DNA of 64,000 nt from JACVRW01 sp963808775 (GTDB lineage Bacteria > Actinomycetota > Thermoleophilia > Solirubrobacterales > Thermoleophilaceae): the NCBI GenBank assembly GCA_963808775.1, contig CAWEGR010000001.1:62001-126000 (forward strand). Direction: 5' to 3'. Of the stretch, positions 42,364 to 51,052 are shown in pieces (position 1 is the first letter of the stretch; each line of letters begins with the position of its first letter). The notes under the pieces are model-generated. The model saw nothing but the letters and a program-made list of their open reading frames with translations, ran no database searches and was not told where the DNA came from. The translations under genes were made by a program, and so were the position numbers.

Positions 42364-43795
42364 ATGTCGTCCGACCGCCTGACAGCGCTCGATACGTCCT
42401 TCCTCCACCTCGAGGACGGCGCCGCGCACATGCACGTGGCGTCCGTGATGGTGTTCGAGGGGCCTCCCCCGCCCTACGACGACCTGCTCGAGGCGATCGA
42501 GCACCGGCTCGCCCTCGTGCCGCGCTACCGGCAGCGCCTCGCCTACGTGCCGCTCGGCCAGGGCAGGCCGAAGTGGGTCGACGACCCGCATCTGAACCTG
42601 CGCTACCACGTGCGCGCGACGGCCCTCCCCTCCCCCGGCCACGAGCACCAGCTCAAGGACCTCGCCGGCCGCGTCTTCTCGCAGCAGCTCGACCGCGACA
42701 AGCCGCTCTGGGAGATCTGGATGGTCGATGGCCTGGCGGGCGACCGCTTCGCGATGCTCGCGAAGACGCACCACGCCCTCGTGGACGGCATCTCGGGGGT
42801 CGACATCATGTCCGTGCTGTTCGACACCTCGCCCGAGCCCGCCGCGCCGACGGCTCCGGGCGATCGCTGGCTGCCCCGCCCGATGCCGACGAACGCGCAG
42901 CTGCTCGGCGAGGCGCTGGTCGAGCGGGCCACGATCCCGACCGAGATCGCCCGCTCGGTGCGCTCGCTGTTCCGCGGCCCGCGCCGCGTGCTCGCGGGCG
43001 CGCGCGACGCCGCGGTCGGGCCTCGGCGCGATGGCCTGGGCCGGCCTCAACCCCGCCCCGCAAAGCCCCTACAACCACCCGATCGGGCCGCACCGGCGCT
43101 TCACCTGGGTGCGCGCCGAGCTCGACGACGTGAAGGCGATCAAGAACGAGCTCGGCGGCACGGTCAACGACGTGGTGATCGCGACGGTGGCGGGCGCGAT
43201 CGGCAAGCACCTGCGCCACCGCGGCCAGAACACGGACGGGCTCGAGCTGAAGGCGATGATCCCGGTCAGCGTGCGCGCCGACGTCGAGCGCGGCGCGCTC
43301 GGCAACAAGGTCGCGGCGATCATGGCGCCGCTCCCCGTCTGGTGCCAGGACGCCGTGGCGCGGCTCGACATCGTGCGCGAGCAGCTCAGCCACCTGAAGG
43401 CGGGCGGGCAGGCCGTGGGCGCGCAGGTGCTCACGGAGCTGACCGGCTTCGCCCCGCCCACCGTGATGGGCCAGGCGTCGCGGCTCGTGTCGCGCCAGCG
43501 CATGTTCAACGTGGTTGTCACGAACGTGCCGGGACCGCAGTTTCCGCTCTACATGGCGGGCCGGCGCCTGATCGACCCGTTCCCGATGGTGCCGCTGGCG
43601 CGCAACCAGGCGCTCGGGATCGCGCTGCTCTCCTACTGCGGGAAGATCAACTTCGGGCTCGTCGGCGACTACGACCTGCTCTGGGACCTCGACGACCTCG
43701 CGGTGGACGTGCGCGACTCGCTCGCCGAGCTTGCGGACGCGGCGGGCGTCGAGCTGCAGGCCGAGCCGGCGATCGAGGAGCTCTCGCGCACATGA
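42364..43795 (+). CDS. WS/DGAT wax ester synthase/diacylglycerol acyltransferase (one frameshift)
   Basis: These enzymes esterify acyl-CoA to diacylglycerol or fatty alcohols for storage lipid. The N-terminus (LTALDTSFLHLEDGAAHMHVASVMVFEG) and active-site motif THHALVDGISG (HHxxxDG near residue 140) are diagnostic. After an extra base near 43018, C-terminal motifs follow: GGTVNDVVIATVAGAI, MIPVSVRADVERGALGNKVAA, VVTNVPGPQFPLYMAG. Length after correction is about 476 residues. The stop overlaps the next ATG (ATGA). Confidence 0.9.
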
Positions 43796-44250
43796 GGGAC
43801 CGCCTCGCCGAATGCGCCCGCGACCTCGGCATCGAGGTGCGGGTCCAGCGCCTCCAGGCCTCCACGCGCACCGTCAGCGACGCCGCCACCGCGGTCGGAT
43901 GCGACCCCTCCGAGATCGCGAAGTCGATCGTGTTCGTCGCCGACGGCGATCCCGTGCTCTGCGTGGCCTCCGGGCAGCATCGGATCGACACGGACAAGCT
44001 CGCCGACGCTCTCGACGTCGCGGAGGTTCGCCAGGCGGCCGCCGAGGAGGTGCGCGCCGCGACCGGATTCGCGATCGGCGGCGTGCCGCCGTTCGGCCAC
44101 GACCTGCCGGTCATCTTCGACGAGGAGCTGCTGCGCCACGAGCGGGTCTGGGCCGCGGCCGGCGACCCCCACAGCCTGTTCGAGGTCGATCCGCGCGCCC
44201 TCTGCGAATGCGTCGAGGCCCGCGTGGTCGAGGTCGGCGAGAGCACCTAG
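43792..44250 (+). CDS. YbaK/EbsC family aminoacyl-tRNA deacylase
   Basis: The 152-residue protein has the YbaK/ProX fold that removes misattached amino acids from tRNA. It shows TRTVSDAATAVGCDPSEIAKSIVFVADGDPVLCVASGQHRIDTDKLA with the conserved Lys and ends with AIGGVPPFGHDLPVIFDEELLRHERVWAAAGDPHSLFEV, including the GxxPxGH catalytic loop. The specificity (Cys/Pro/Ala) is not resolved. The start overlaps the acyltransferase stop by 4 bases, though no functional link is evident. Confidence 0.88.
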   Translation: MRDRLAECARDLGIEVRVQRLQASTRTVSDAATAVGCDPSEIAKSIVFVADGDPVLCVASGQHRIDTDKLADALDVAEVRQAAAEEVRAATGFAIGGVPPFGHDLPVIFDEELLRHERVWAAAGDPHSLFEVDPRALCECVEARVVEVGEST

Positions 44251-44290
44251 CCCGCCGTACAAGCCCCGCGGCGATCTTTGTACGCCGGGC
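44250..44290. promoter_or_regulatory. Long imperfect inverted repeat in the amt leader
   Basis: GCCCG-C-CGTACAA (44250-44262) pairs with TTGTACG-C-CGGGC (44278-44290): 7 bp, a C-C mismatch, then 5 bp, around a 15-base centre. It lies 38 bases before the amt ATG. It may be a terminator for the upstream gene, a nitrogen-regulator operator or an RNA leader structure. Confidence 0.5.
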
Positions 44291-44327
44291 GAAAGACGCC
44301 TTCGCCGCGCGGCCCGACCATTGGCGC

Positions 44328-45698
44328 ATGGATCCAACGCTCGATGACGCCCTCGCCCGGATCGACACGCTCTGGGTGGTCGTGGCCGCCGTGCTGGTCT
44401 TCTTCATGCAGGCGGGCTTCCTCCTGCTCGAGATCGGCTTCTCGCGCATGAAGAACGCGGGGACGATCGTGGCGAAGGTGATCGCGAACCTCTCGATCGC
44501 CGCGCTCTGTTACTGGGCGGTCGGGTTCGCGCTCGCGTTCGGCGGCACGGGCTGGTTCGCGGGGACGGAGGGCACCTTCCTCGGCACGATGTCGCAGAGC
44601 GCGTTCCCGGCGATGGAGTTCTCGGACGCCGCGGTGCCCGCCAAGTTCTTCTTCCAGTTCGCGTTCTGCGCGGTCTCGCTCGCGATCGTCTGGGGCACGA
44701 CGCTCGAGCGCATCAAGTTCGGCGCCTACCTGATCTACGCGGTCGTCTTCAGCGCGCTCATCTACCCGATCATCAGCCACTGGATCTTCGGCGGCGGCTG
44801 GCTGCAGGCGAACTTCGGCATGCAGGACTTCGCCGGCTCGACCGTGATCCACCTGATCGGCGCCACGGGCGCGCTCGCCGCGCTGCTCCTGCTCGGCCCG
44901 CGCCACGGGAAGTACGGCAAGGACGGCAGCCCGAACGTGATCCCGGGCCACTCGATGCCGCTGATGGGCCTCGGGGTGATGATCCTGTTCGTCGGCTGGT
45001 TCGGCTTCAACGCCGGCTCGACGCTGAGCGTCGCGGACGGCCGCTTCGCCGAGGTCGCGATCGTGACGGTCATCGGCGCCACCGCCGGAGTGCTCGGCGC
45101 GATGGCCACGAGCCACCTGGTCACGAAGACCTTCGACATCGGCATGATCGGCAACGGCGTGATCGCCGGGCTCGTGGCGATCACCGCGCCGTCGGGCTAC
45201 GTCGAGTTCTGGGCCGCGATCCCGATCGGGCTCGTGGCGGGAGTCGGCGTCGTGCTCTGCATCATCGCCATCGACAAGCTCGTGGACGACCCGATCGGCG
45301 CGCTCTCCGCGCACGGCGTGGCGGGCATCTGGGGCACGCTCGCCTGCGGCCTGTTCACGGCGCCGCGGCTCGCGGAGTACAACGCGATCGGCGAGGGCGG
45401 GCTGTTCTACACGGGCTCGTTCGAGCAGCTCGGCGTGCAGGCGCTCGGAGTCACGGCCGCCTTCATCTCCGTGCTCGTCGTCTCGCTCGCCGTCTTCTAC
45501 CTCATCAAGTCCACCTACGGCCTGCGCGTGACCGAGGAGGAGGAGCGCCGCGGCCTCGACATCGTCGAGCACGGCATGTGGGGCTACCCGGAGCAGTTCA
45601 TGCCGGTGCCAGGATCCGAGTATCACCCGCCGAACACCCCGGGAGCGCGCGCGGGCGCGCTCGCCATGCAGCTCACGGCGCGGACCCAGGAGGGCTAG
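44328..45698 (+). CDS. amt: Ammonium transporter Amt
   Basis: Amt is a trimeric membrane channel for ammonium. The 456-residue protein has eleven expected helices, beginning DTLWVVVAAVLVFFMQAGFLLLEIGFSRMKNAG. The pore twin histidines fit STVIHLIGATGALAAL near residue 183 and SAHGVAGIWGTLACGLF near residue 328. The C-terminal tail (LRVTEEEERRGLDIVEHGMWGYPEQF) is the region that contacts P-II proteins. The P-II gene starts 5 bases after the stop. Confidence 0.95.
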   Translation: MDPTLDDALARIDTLWVVVAAVLVFFMQAGFLLLEIGFSRMKNAGTIVAKVIANLSIAALCYWAVGFALAFGGTGWFAGTEGTFLGTMSQSAFPAMEFSDAAVPAKFFFQFAFCAVSLAIVWGTTLERIKFGAYLIYAVVFSALIYPIISHWIFGGGWLQANFGMQDFAGSTVIHLIGATGALAALLLLGPRHGKYGKDGSPNVIPGHSMPLMGLGVMILFVGWFGFNAGSTLSVADGRFAEVAIVTVIGATAGVLGAMATSHLVTKTFDIGMIGNGVIAGLVAITAPSGYVEFWAAIPIGLVAGVGVVLCIIAIDKLVDDPIGALSAHGVAGIWGTLACGLFTAPRLAEYNAIGEGGLFYTGSFEQLGVQALGVTAAFISVLVVSLAVFYLIKSTYGLRVTEEEERRGLDIVEHGMWGYPEQFMPVPGSEYHPPNTPGARAGALAMQLTARTQEG

Positions 45699-45702
45699 AG
45701 AG

Positions 45703-46071
45703 ATGAAGAAGATCGAGGCGATCATCAGGCCGGAGCGGCTGCAGGATGTGCAGGACGCACTCGACGGGCTCGGGGTCTCGGGGCTGACGGTGAGCGACGT
45801 GGTCGGCTGCGGGCGCCAGAAGGGCTACACGGAGCAGTACCGGGGCTCGCGCGCGAACATCTCGCTCCTGCCCAAGATCAAGGTCGAGTCGGTGGTGCCG
45901 GACGGCCTCGCCGAGCTTGCGATCGAGGCGATCGTGAGCGGCGCGCACACTGGCGATATCGGCGACGGGCGCGTGTTCGTCTCAGACATCGAGCAGGCGA
46001 TCCGCATCCGCACGGGCGAGCACGGCGAGGACACCGTCCGCCACGAGGTGGCGGAGGGCTGGGGCCACTAG
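45703..46071 (+). CDS. glnB: P-II nitrogen regulatory protein lacking the modified tyrosine
   Basis: P-II proteins sense ATP/ADP and 2-oxoglutarate and block Amt when nitrogen is plentiful. The 122-residue protein has KKIEAIIRPERLQDVQDAL, GRQKGYTEQYRG and LLPKIKVESVV, followed by AIVSGAHTGDIGDGRVFV, the B-loop. In the T-loop, position 51, usually Tyr and the site of uridylylation or adenylylation, is Ala (RGSRANIS). Ser49 is present. Covalent control at Tyr51 is therefore impossible. It is paired directly with amt, as for GlnK. Confidence 0.93.
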   Translation: MKKIEAIIRPERLQDVQDALDGLGVSGLTVSDVVGCGRQKGYTEQYRGSRANISLLPKIKVESVVPDGLAELAIEAIVSGAHTGDIGDGRVFVSDIEQAIRIRTGEHGEDTVRHEVAEGWGH

Positions 46072-47822
46072 GCCTCGCGGAGCGCGCGCTCGGACAGGCG
46101 CCGCGGACGGTGGAGCGCGGTGATGCCGAGCACCACCGCCGAGCCGAAGATCGGCCAGGCCGGCCAGAAGTGGCCGGCGCCGGCGGCGGCCCAGACTCCG
46201 AGCAGCATCACGTTGATCGCCACGAGCACGCCCGCGTCCACCCTCAGGGTGCGCGCGCGGCGAAGCCGCTCGATCTCGGCCGCGCGTGGCTGCGTCGGGT
46301 CGATCTGCGACTCCCGCAGGGGTACGGCGGTGAGCGAGATCCAGGCGTCGAGCACGGCCACGAGCCCGAGGCCGAGCAGCGGCCAGACGAACCATGGCGG
46401 CGAGCCCGTCATGCCGGTCAGGGACCACAGCAGCACGAGCAGGAGCGCCACGCCCACGACGGCCGCTACGCGCACCCGCAGGCGCCGGACGCGGCCGGCC
46501 ATCACGGCGTCCGCCTCTTCGTCCGGCAGGATCCGCGCCGCGGACGTGGGGAGCGGATCCGCGAGCGCCGGCTGAGCGTCGAGGGGGATGCTCGCGACGA
46601 GTCGCGTGCCCTCGCCCGCGGGGCTGTCGAGCCGCAGTGACCCGTCGAGCGCCCCCACCCGGTCCTCGAGCCCCTGCAGGCCGGAGCCGCCGCCCTGGGT
46701 CGCGCCGCCCGCGCCGTCGTCCGCGACCTCGACCACGAGCCGCCCGTCGTCGACCCGCGCGGCGACGGTGGCGCTCGTGGCCTGCGCGTGCTTGCCGACG
46801 TTGGCGAGCGCCTCCGAGACGACGAAGTAGGCCGCGGCCTCGACCGGGTCCGGCAGCCGCTCGGCCGGCGCCTCGATCACCCGGGCGGGCACCGTGGCGC
46901 GCGTCGCCAGGTCCTCGAGCGCAGCGGGAAGGCCGCGGTTCGTCAGGATCGCCGGGTGGATTCCGCGAGCCAGGTCACGGAGCTCGCGGAGCGCCTCGTT
47001 CGCCTCGGTGCTCGCACCGCGGATCAGCTCGACCGCCTCGGGGTCGCCCGCGGCCGCGCGCGTCTCCGCCATCCGGAGCTGCAGCGCGAGCGCCACGAGG
47101 CGCTGCTGGGCGCCGTCGTGGAGGTCGCGCTCGATCCGCCGCCGCTCGGCGTCCGCGGCCGCGATGATGCGCGAGCGGGCGTCCTGGAGGTCCGTCACGC
47201 GCGCGGTGAGCTCGGGATCCTTGTCCGAGCCGAGCAGGACCGAGCCGAGCAGGCCGTAGACGCGTCCGAGCCAGCCGAGCGCCGGAATGCCGAGGAACGC
47301 GACGAGCACTCCGAGCGGCACGAGCGCCAGCGCCTCGGGAAGCGTGTCGACCGTGACCAGGCCGAGGTCGACTCCGCCCGAGATCGCCCAGTAGTAGGCC
47401 GGGGCGCCGATCCAGGCCGCCGCGGCGCCGAGGATGACGGTCGCGAGCGTGAACGACACGATCCCCAGCGGAAGCTGGAGCATCAGGAAGACGAGGTCCT
47501 TCCACGTCGCCGGGTCCGCGAGCCGGGCGCCGATCTGCCGGGACCAGCCCGCGCCCTCGGGCAGCTGCCGGTACGGCCTCGGGATCTGGATGCCGGTGAG
47601 GCGCCCGATCACGGAGCGCTCGACGTTCGCGAGCCAGCGCCAGGCGTACACGGTCCCCACCAGGACCGGGATGCCGATCAGCGTGATCGCCGTGCCGACG
47701 CCGAACGAGAGGGCGGTGACGAGGAAGGTGAACTCCGCGATGCCGAGCGGGAGCGCCAGCAGCAGGTAGAGGATCCGCGAGTAGGTCAGCGGCGCCGCGA
47801 TGTCCTTCGCGAGGCGATGCAT
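46068..47822 (-). CDS. Sensor histidine kinase (NarL-type, HisKA_3) with extra C-terminal membrane helices
   Basis: Translation from ATG 47822 (MHRLAKDIAAPLTYSRILYLL) gives 584 residues. The N-terminal sensor has four membrane helices in two pairs, as in the actinobacterial Sensor domain. The dimerisation motif ERRRIERDLHDGAQQRLVALALQL carries the phospho-accepting His near residue 222. The ATPase domain has EALANVGKHAQA (N box) and DDGAGGATQGGGSGLQGLEDRV (G boxes). After the kinase, about 130 residues with four more helices follow, an uncommon addition. No response-regulator gene is adjacent. The end overlaps the P-II gene by 4 bases. Confidence 0.88.
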   Translation of the reverse strand: MHRLAKDIAAPLTYSRILYLLLALPLGIAEFTFLVTALSFGVGTAITLIGIPVLVGTVYAWRWLANVERSVIGRLTGIQIPRPYRQLPEGAGWSRQIGARLADPATWKDLVFLMLQLPLGIVSFTLATVILGAAAAWIGAPAYYWAISGGVDLGLVTVDTLPEALALVPLGVLVAFLGIPALGWLGRVYGLLGSVLLGSDKDPELTARVTDLQDARSRIIAAADAERRRIERDLHDGAQQRLVALALQLRMAETRAAAGDPEAVELIRGASTEANEALRELRDLARGIHPAILTNRGLPAALEDLATRATVPARVIEAPAERLPDPVEAAAYFVVSEALANVGKHAQATSATVAARVDDGRLVVEVADDGAGGATQGGGSGLQGLEDRVGALDGSLRLDSPAGEGTRLVASIPLDAQPALADPLPTSAARILPDEEADAVMAGRVRRLRVRVAAVVGVALLLVLLWSLTGMTGSPPWFVWPLLGLGLVAVLDAWISLTAVPLRESQIDPTQPRAAEIERLRRARTLRVDAGVLVAINVMLLGVWAAAGAGHFWPAWPIFGSAVVLGITALHRPRRLSERALREA

Positions 47823-47890
47823 TGCCCGTGAGGCTACGGGCGCGGCGCCGCGGCGTCGATACGGGCAGCCGTACCACGTAATCTCGCGCT

Positions 47891-49268
47891 GTGAGCGTGT
47901 GTGCGGTCCTTCTCTGCACCATGGTCGCGGCGCTGCCCGCCCCGGCCGAGGCCCCCGCCCGCCCTGGCGAGACCGCGTCCTCCGCCCGGGCCGCGCGCGC
48001 CGCGGCCTTTCCCCCGCGCGCCAGGATCCGCGCCGTGCGGCGCTACCTCGCCCACCGCGGGGCCGCGATCTCATGGGCGCTGATCGACACGCGCGGCCGC
48101 GTGCGCGGATTTCACCCGCGGCGCACGTTCGTCTCGGCCAGCGTCGTGAAGGCGATGCTGCTCGTCTCCTACCTGCGCAAGCTCGGCCGGCGCGGACCGA
48201 GCGCCGCCGACCGCTCGCTGCTCGGGCCGATGATCACGGCGTCCGACAACAACCGTGCCGACAGCGTCTATTTCCGCGTGGGCGACCCGTCGCTCTACGC
48301 GCTCGCGCGCCGCGCGCGGATGCGGAGCTTCTCCGTGGCGGGATACTGGGCAAACGCCAGCTTCTCGGCGCTCGACCAGGCGCGCTTCTTCCGGCGCCTG
48401 CCGCGGCTCGTGCCGCGGCGCTCACGCGGGTACGCGCGCCGGCTGCTCCGCTCGGTCGTGCCATGGCAGACCTGGGGCTTCGCGCGCGTGGCGCGCAGAC
48501 ACGGCTTCAGCACCTTCTTCAAGGGCGGCTGGCGCTCCACTTCCGCCGGCCGCCTCCTGCACGAGGCCGCCTGGTTCGAGCACGGCCGGATTCGCTTCTC
48601 GATGGCGCTCCTGAGCGATGGGAACCCCTCCCACGAGTACGGCACGGAGACGCTCCGCGGCGTGGCCCGGCGCGTCTTCGGCGTGCGCGCGCGCCGGCGC
48701 GGCGAGCACCCTGCACGACGTGCACGACTTCGCGCCCGGGATCCGCGTGGACCTCGTCTACCGCACGCGCCGCAACCTGACCGGGAGGCGCCTGCCGGGC
48801 TACTGCGCGAACCGCGCGCTGATGCTCGCTCCGGCCGCGCGCGACCTCGCCCGCGCGCAGCGCTGGCTGCGCCGGCGCGGTCTCGGTCTGCTGATCCTCG
48901 ACTCCTACCGGCCGGCGCGCGCGTCGCAGGCCCTCGTCCGCTGGGCGGAGCGCAGCGGACGCAGCGACCTCATCGGCACCTACATCGCCCGGCGCAGCCG
49001 CCACAACACCGGCGGGGCGGTTGACATAACCCTGGTCCGCCTGCGCGACGGCAAGCGCCTTCGCATGGGCAGCGGCTACGACGAGCTCGGCCCGCGGGCC
49101 CACACCCTGAACGCGCGCGGCCGGGTGCTGCACAACCGCCTGACGCTCCGGCGGGCGCTCGAGCGCTTCGGCTTCGCGGACTATTGGCGCGAGTGGTGGC
49201 ACTTCGAGCACCGCTCCGCCCTGGGCGCGCCCTTGCTCGACCGGCCGATCGGCTGCGACTCGCGATAA
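47891..49268 (+). CDS. Serine hydrolase (beta-lactamase-like) joined to VanX-type D-Ala-D-Ala dipeptidase (one frameshift)
   Basis: The GTG start is followed by a signal peptide. The first domain has the penicillin-recognising motifs SVVK (in FVSASVVKAMLL, near residue 82), SDNN (ITASDNNRAD) and KGGW. After a break near 48705 the second domain begins HDVHDFAPGIRVDLVYRTRRNLTGR and shows the M15/VanX zinc motifs SYRPARASQ, SRHNTGGAVDITL and EWWHFEH. No stop separates the two when a single base is corrected, so one secreted bifunctional cell-wall enzyme is likely. Two separate genes remain possible. Confidence 0.7.
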
Positions 49269-49276
49269 TCCGGGAC

Positions 49277-51052
49277 ATGGCGAACCGCCAGGAACTGCTT
49301 CGCGTCGCGCTCGCGCAGATCAACCCCGTGGTGGGCGACATCGACGGGAACGCGGCCAAGATCGCCGATACGGTCGCCCGGGCGCGGGCGTCCGGGGCGG
49401 CGCTCGCGGTCTTCCCCGAGCTCACGATCACGGGCTATCCGCCCGAGGACCTGCTGCTGAAGACCGGCTTCCTCGACGAGGCGGAACGGGCGCTGCGCGA
49501 GCTGGCGGCCGGGATCGACGGAATCGTCGCCGTGGTGGGCTACCCGGAGCGCGCGGAGGACGTCTACAACTCCGCCGCGGTGCTCGCCGACGGCGAGGTC
49601 GTGGCCACCTATCGCAAGATGTACCTGCCGAACTACGGCGTCTTCGACGAGCAGCGCTACTTCCAGTCCGGCGCCGAGGCGGCGATCTTCGAGCTGAACG
49701 GCATCCCGATCGGGATCAGCGTCTGCGAGGACATCTGGGAGCCCGGCCCGCCGGCGATGACGGAGACCCTCGGCGGCGCGCAGGTGATCGTCAACCTGTC
49801 GGCGTCCCCCTACCGCGCGGGCTATGGCGCGGAGCGCGAGCGCATGCTCGTGCAGCGCGCCGTGGACTACCTGGCGGCGGTCGTGTTCGTCAACACCGTC
49901 GGCGGCCAGGACGAGCTCGTCTTCGACGGGCACAGCCTCGCCATCGATCAGGACGGCACGGTGCTCACCCGCGCCCCCCAGTTCGAGGAGGCGCTGGCGC
50001 TCTGCACGATCGACCCGCGCGAGGTCGTGGCCGCCCGCCTGCGCGACACGCGCCACCGCGCCAACGTCCGCCGCCAGCGCCGCGCCGCTCCGGTCGCGGA
50101 GCCGCGCGTGTTCACGCTCGCGAGCGTGAACGTCCACTCCGGCGGGGACGTGGTGGCCGGTGAGGTGGCGCCGGTCCTCGAGCCGGAGGCGGAGGTCTAC
50201 GCCGCCCTGCGAACCGGGCTGCGCGACTACGTCGCGAAGAACGGCTTTGAGCACGTGGTGCTCGGCCTGTCGGGCGGCATCGACTCCGCGCTCGTGGCGC
50301 TCGTGGCGGTCGACGCGCTCGGCCCGGAGCGCGTGACATGCGTGTCGATGCCGTCTCCGTACTCGAGCGACGGCACGCGCGCCGATGCCCGCGCGATCGC
50401 CGAGAACCTCGGAGTCGACTTCCGCGAGATCGCCGTGGAGGGGGCGATGGGCGCCTACGAGGCGATGCTGGCGCCGTCGTTCGAGGGCCGCGAGCCCGAT
50501 GTCGCGGAGGAGAACATCCAGGCGCGCATCCGCGGCAACGTGGTGATGGCGCTCTCGAACAAGTTCGGCTGGCTCGTGCTCACGACCGGCAACAAGTCCG
50601 AGCTGTCGGTCGGCTACGCGACGCTCTACGGCGACATGGCCGGCGGCTTCGCCGTGCTGAAGGACGTCTACAAGGGCTGGGTCTACCGGCTCGTTCGCTG
50701 GCGCAACCTCGTCGCCGAGCGCGAGCTCGTCCCGGCCTCGGTGCTCGATCGGCCGCCGTCAGCCGAGCTGCGCGCCGATCAGCTCGACCAGGACTCGCTG
50801 CCCGCGTACGACCTGCTCGACGAGATCCTCGAGGGCTATGTCGAGCAGGACCTCGACGCGCTCGAGCTCGTCAGGCGCGGCCTTCCGGCGGAGGAGGTCG
50901 AACGCGTGATAGCGCTCGTCGACCGCTCGGAGTACAAGCGCCGCCAGGCGCCGCCCGGGATCAAGATCTCGACGAAGGCGTTCGGCCGCGATCGCCGGCT
51001 CCCGATAACGAATCGCTACGTCAGCCGCGTGGACGCGGGAGTCGACGCGTAG
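49277..51052 (+). CDS. nadE: Glutamine-dependent NAD+ synthetase
   Basis: NadE makes NAD+ from nicotinic acid adenine dinucleotide using ammonia from glutamine. The N-terminal nitrilase-like domain has the catalytic triad in FPELTITGYPPEDLL (Glu), YRKMYLPNYGVFDE (Lys) and GISVCEDIWEPGP (Cys, near residue 150). The synthetase domain has the P-loop GLSGGIDSALVAL near residue 332, SDGTRADARAIAENL and TTGNKSELSVGYATLYGDMAGGFAVLKDVYK. Length (591 residues) is normal. The start is ATG 49277. The cyclase gene follows directly. Confidence 0.95.
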   Translation: MANRQELLRVALAQINPVVGDIDGNAAKIADTVARARASGAALAVFPELTITGYPPEDLLLKTGFLDEAERALRELAAGIDGIVAVVGYPERAEDVYNSAAVLADGEVVATYRKMYLPNYGVFDEQRYFQSGAEAAIFELNGIPIGISVCEDIWEPGPPAMTETLGGAQVIVNLSASPYRAGYGAERERMLVQRAVDYLAAVVFVNTVGGQDELVFDGHSLAIDQDGTVLTRAPQFEEALALCTIDPREVVAARLRDTRHRANVRRQRRAAPVAEPRVFTLASVNVHSGGDVVAGEVAPVLEPEAEVYAALRTGLRDYVAKNGFEHVVLGLSGGIDSALVALVAVDALGPERVTCVSMPSPYSSDGTRADARAIAENLGVDFREIAVEGAMGAYEAMLAPSFEGREPDVAEENIQARIRGNVVMALSNKFGWLVLTTGNKSELSVGYATLYGDMAGGFAVLKDVYKGWVYRLVRWRNLVAERELVPASVLDRPPSAELRADQLDQDSLPAYDLLDEILEGYVEQDLDALELVRRGLPAEEVERVIALVDRSEYKRRQAPPGIKISTKAFGRDRRLPITNRYVSRVDAGVDA

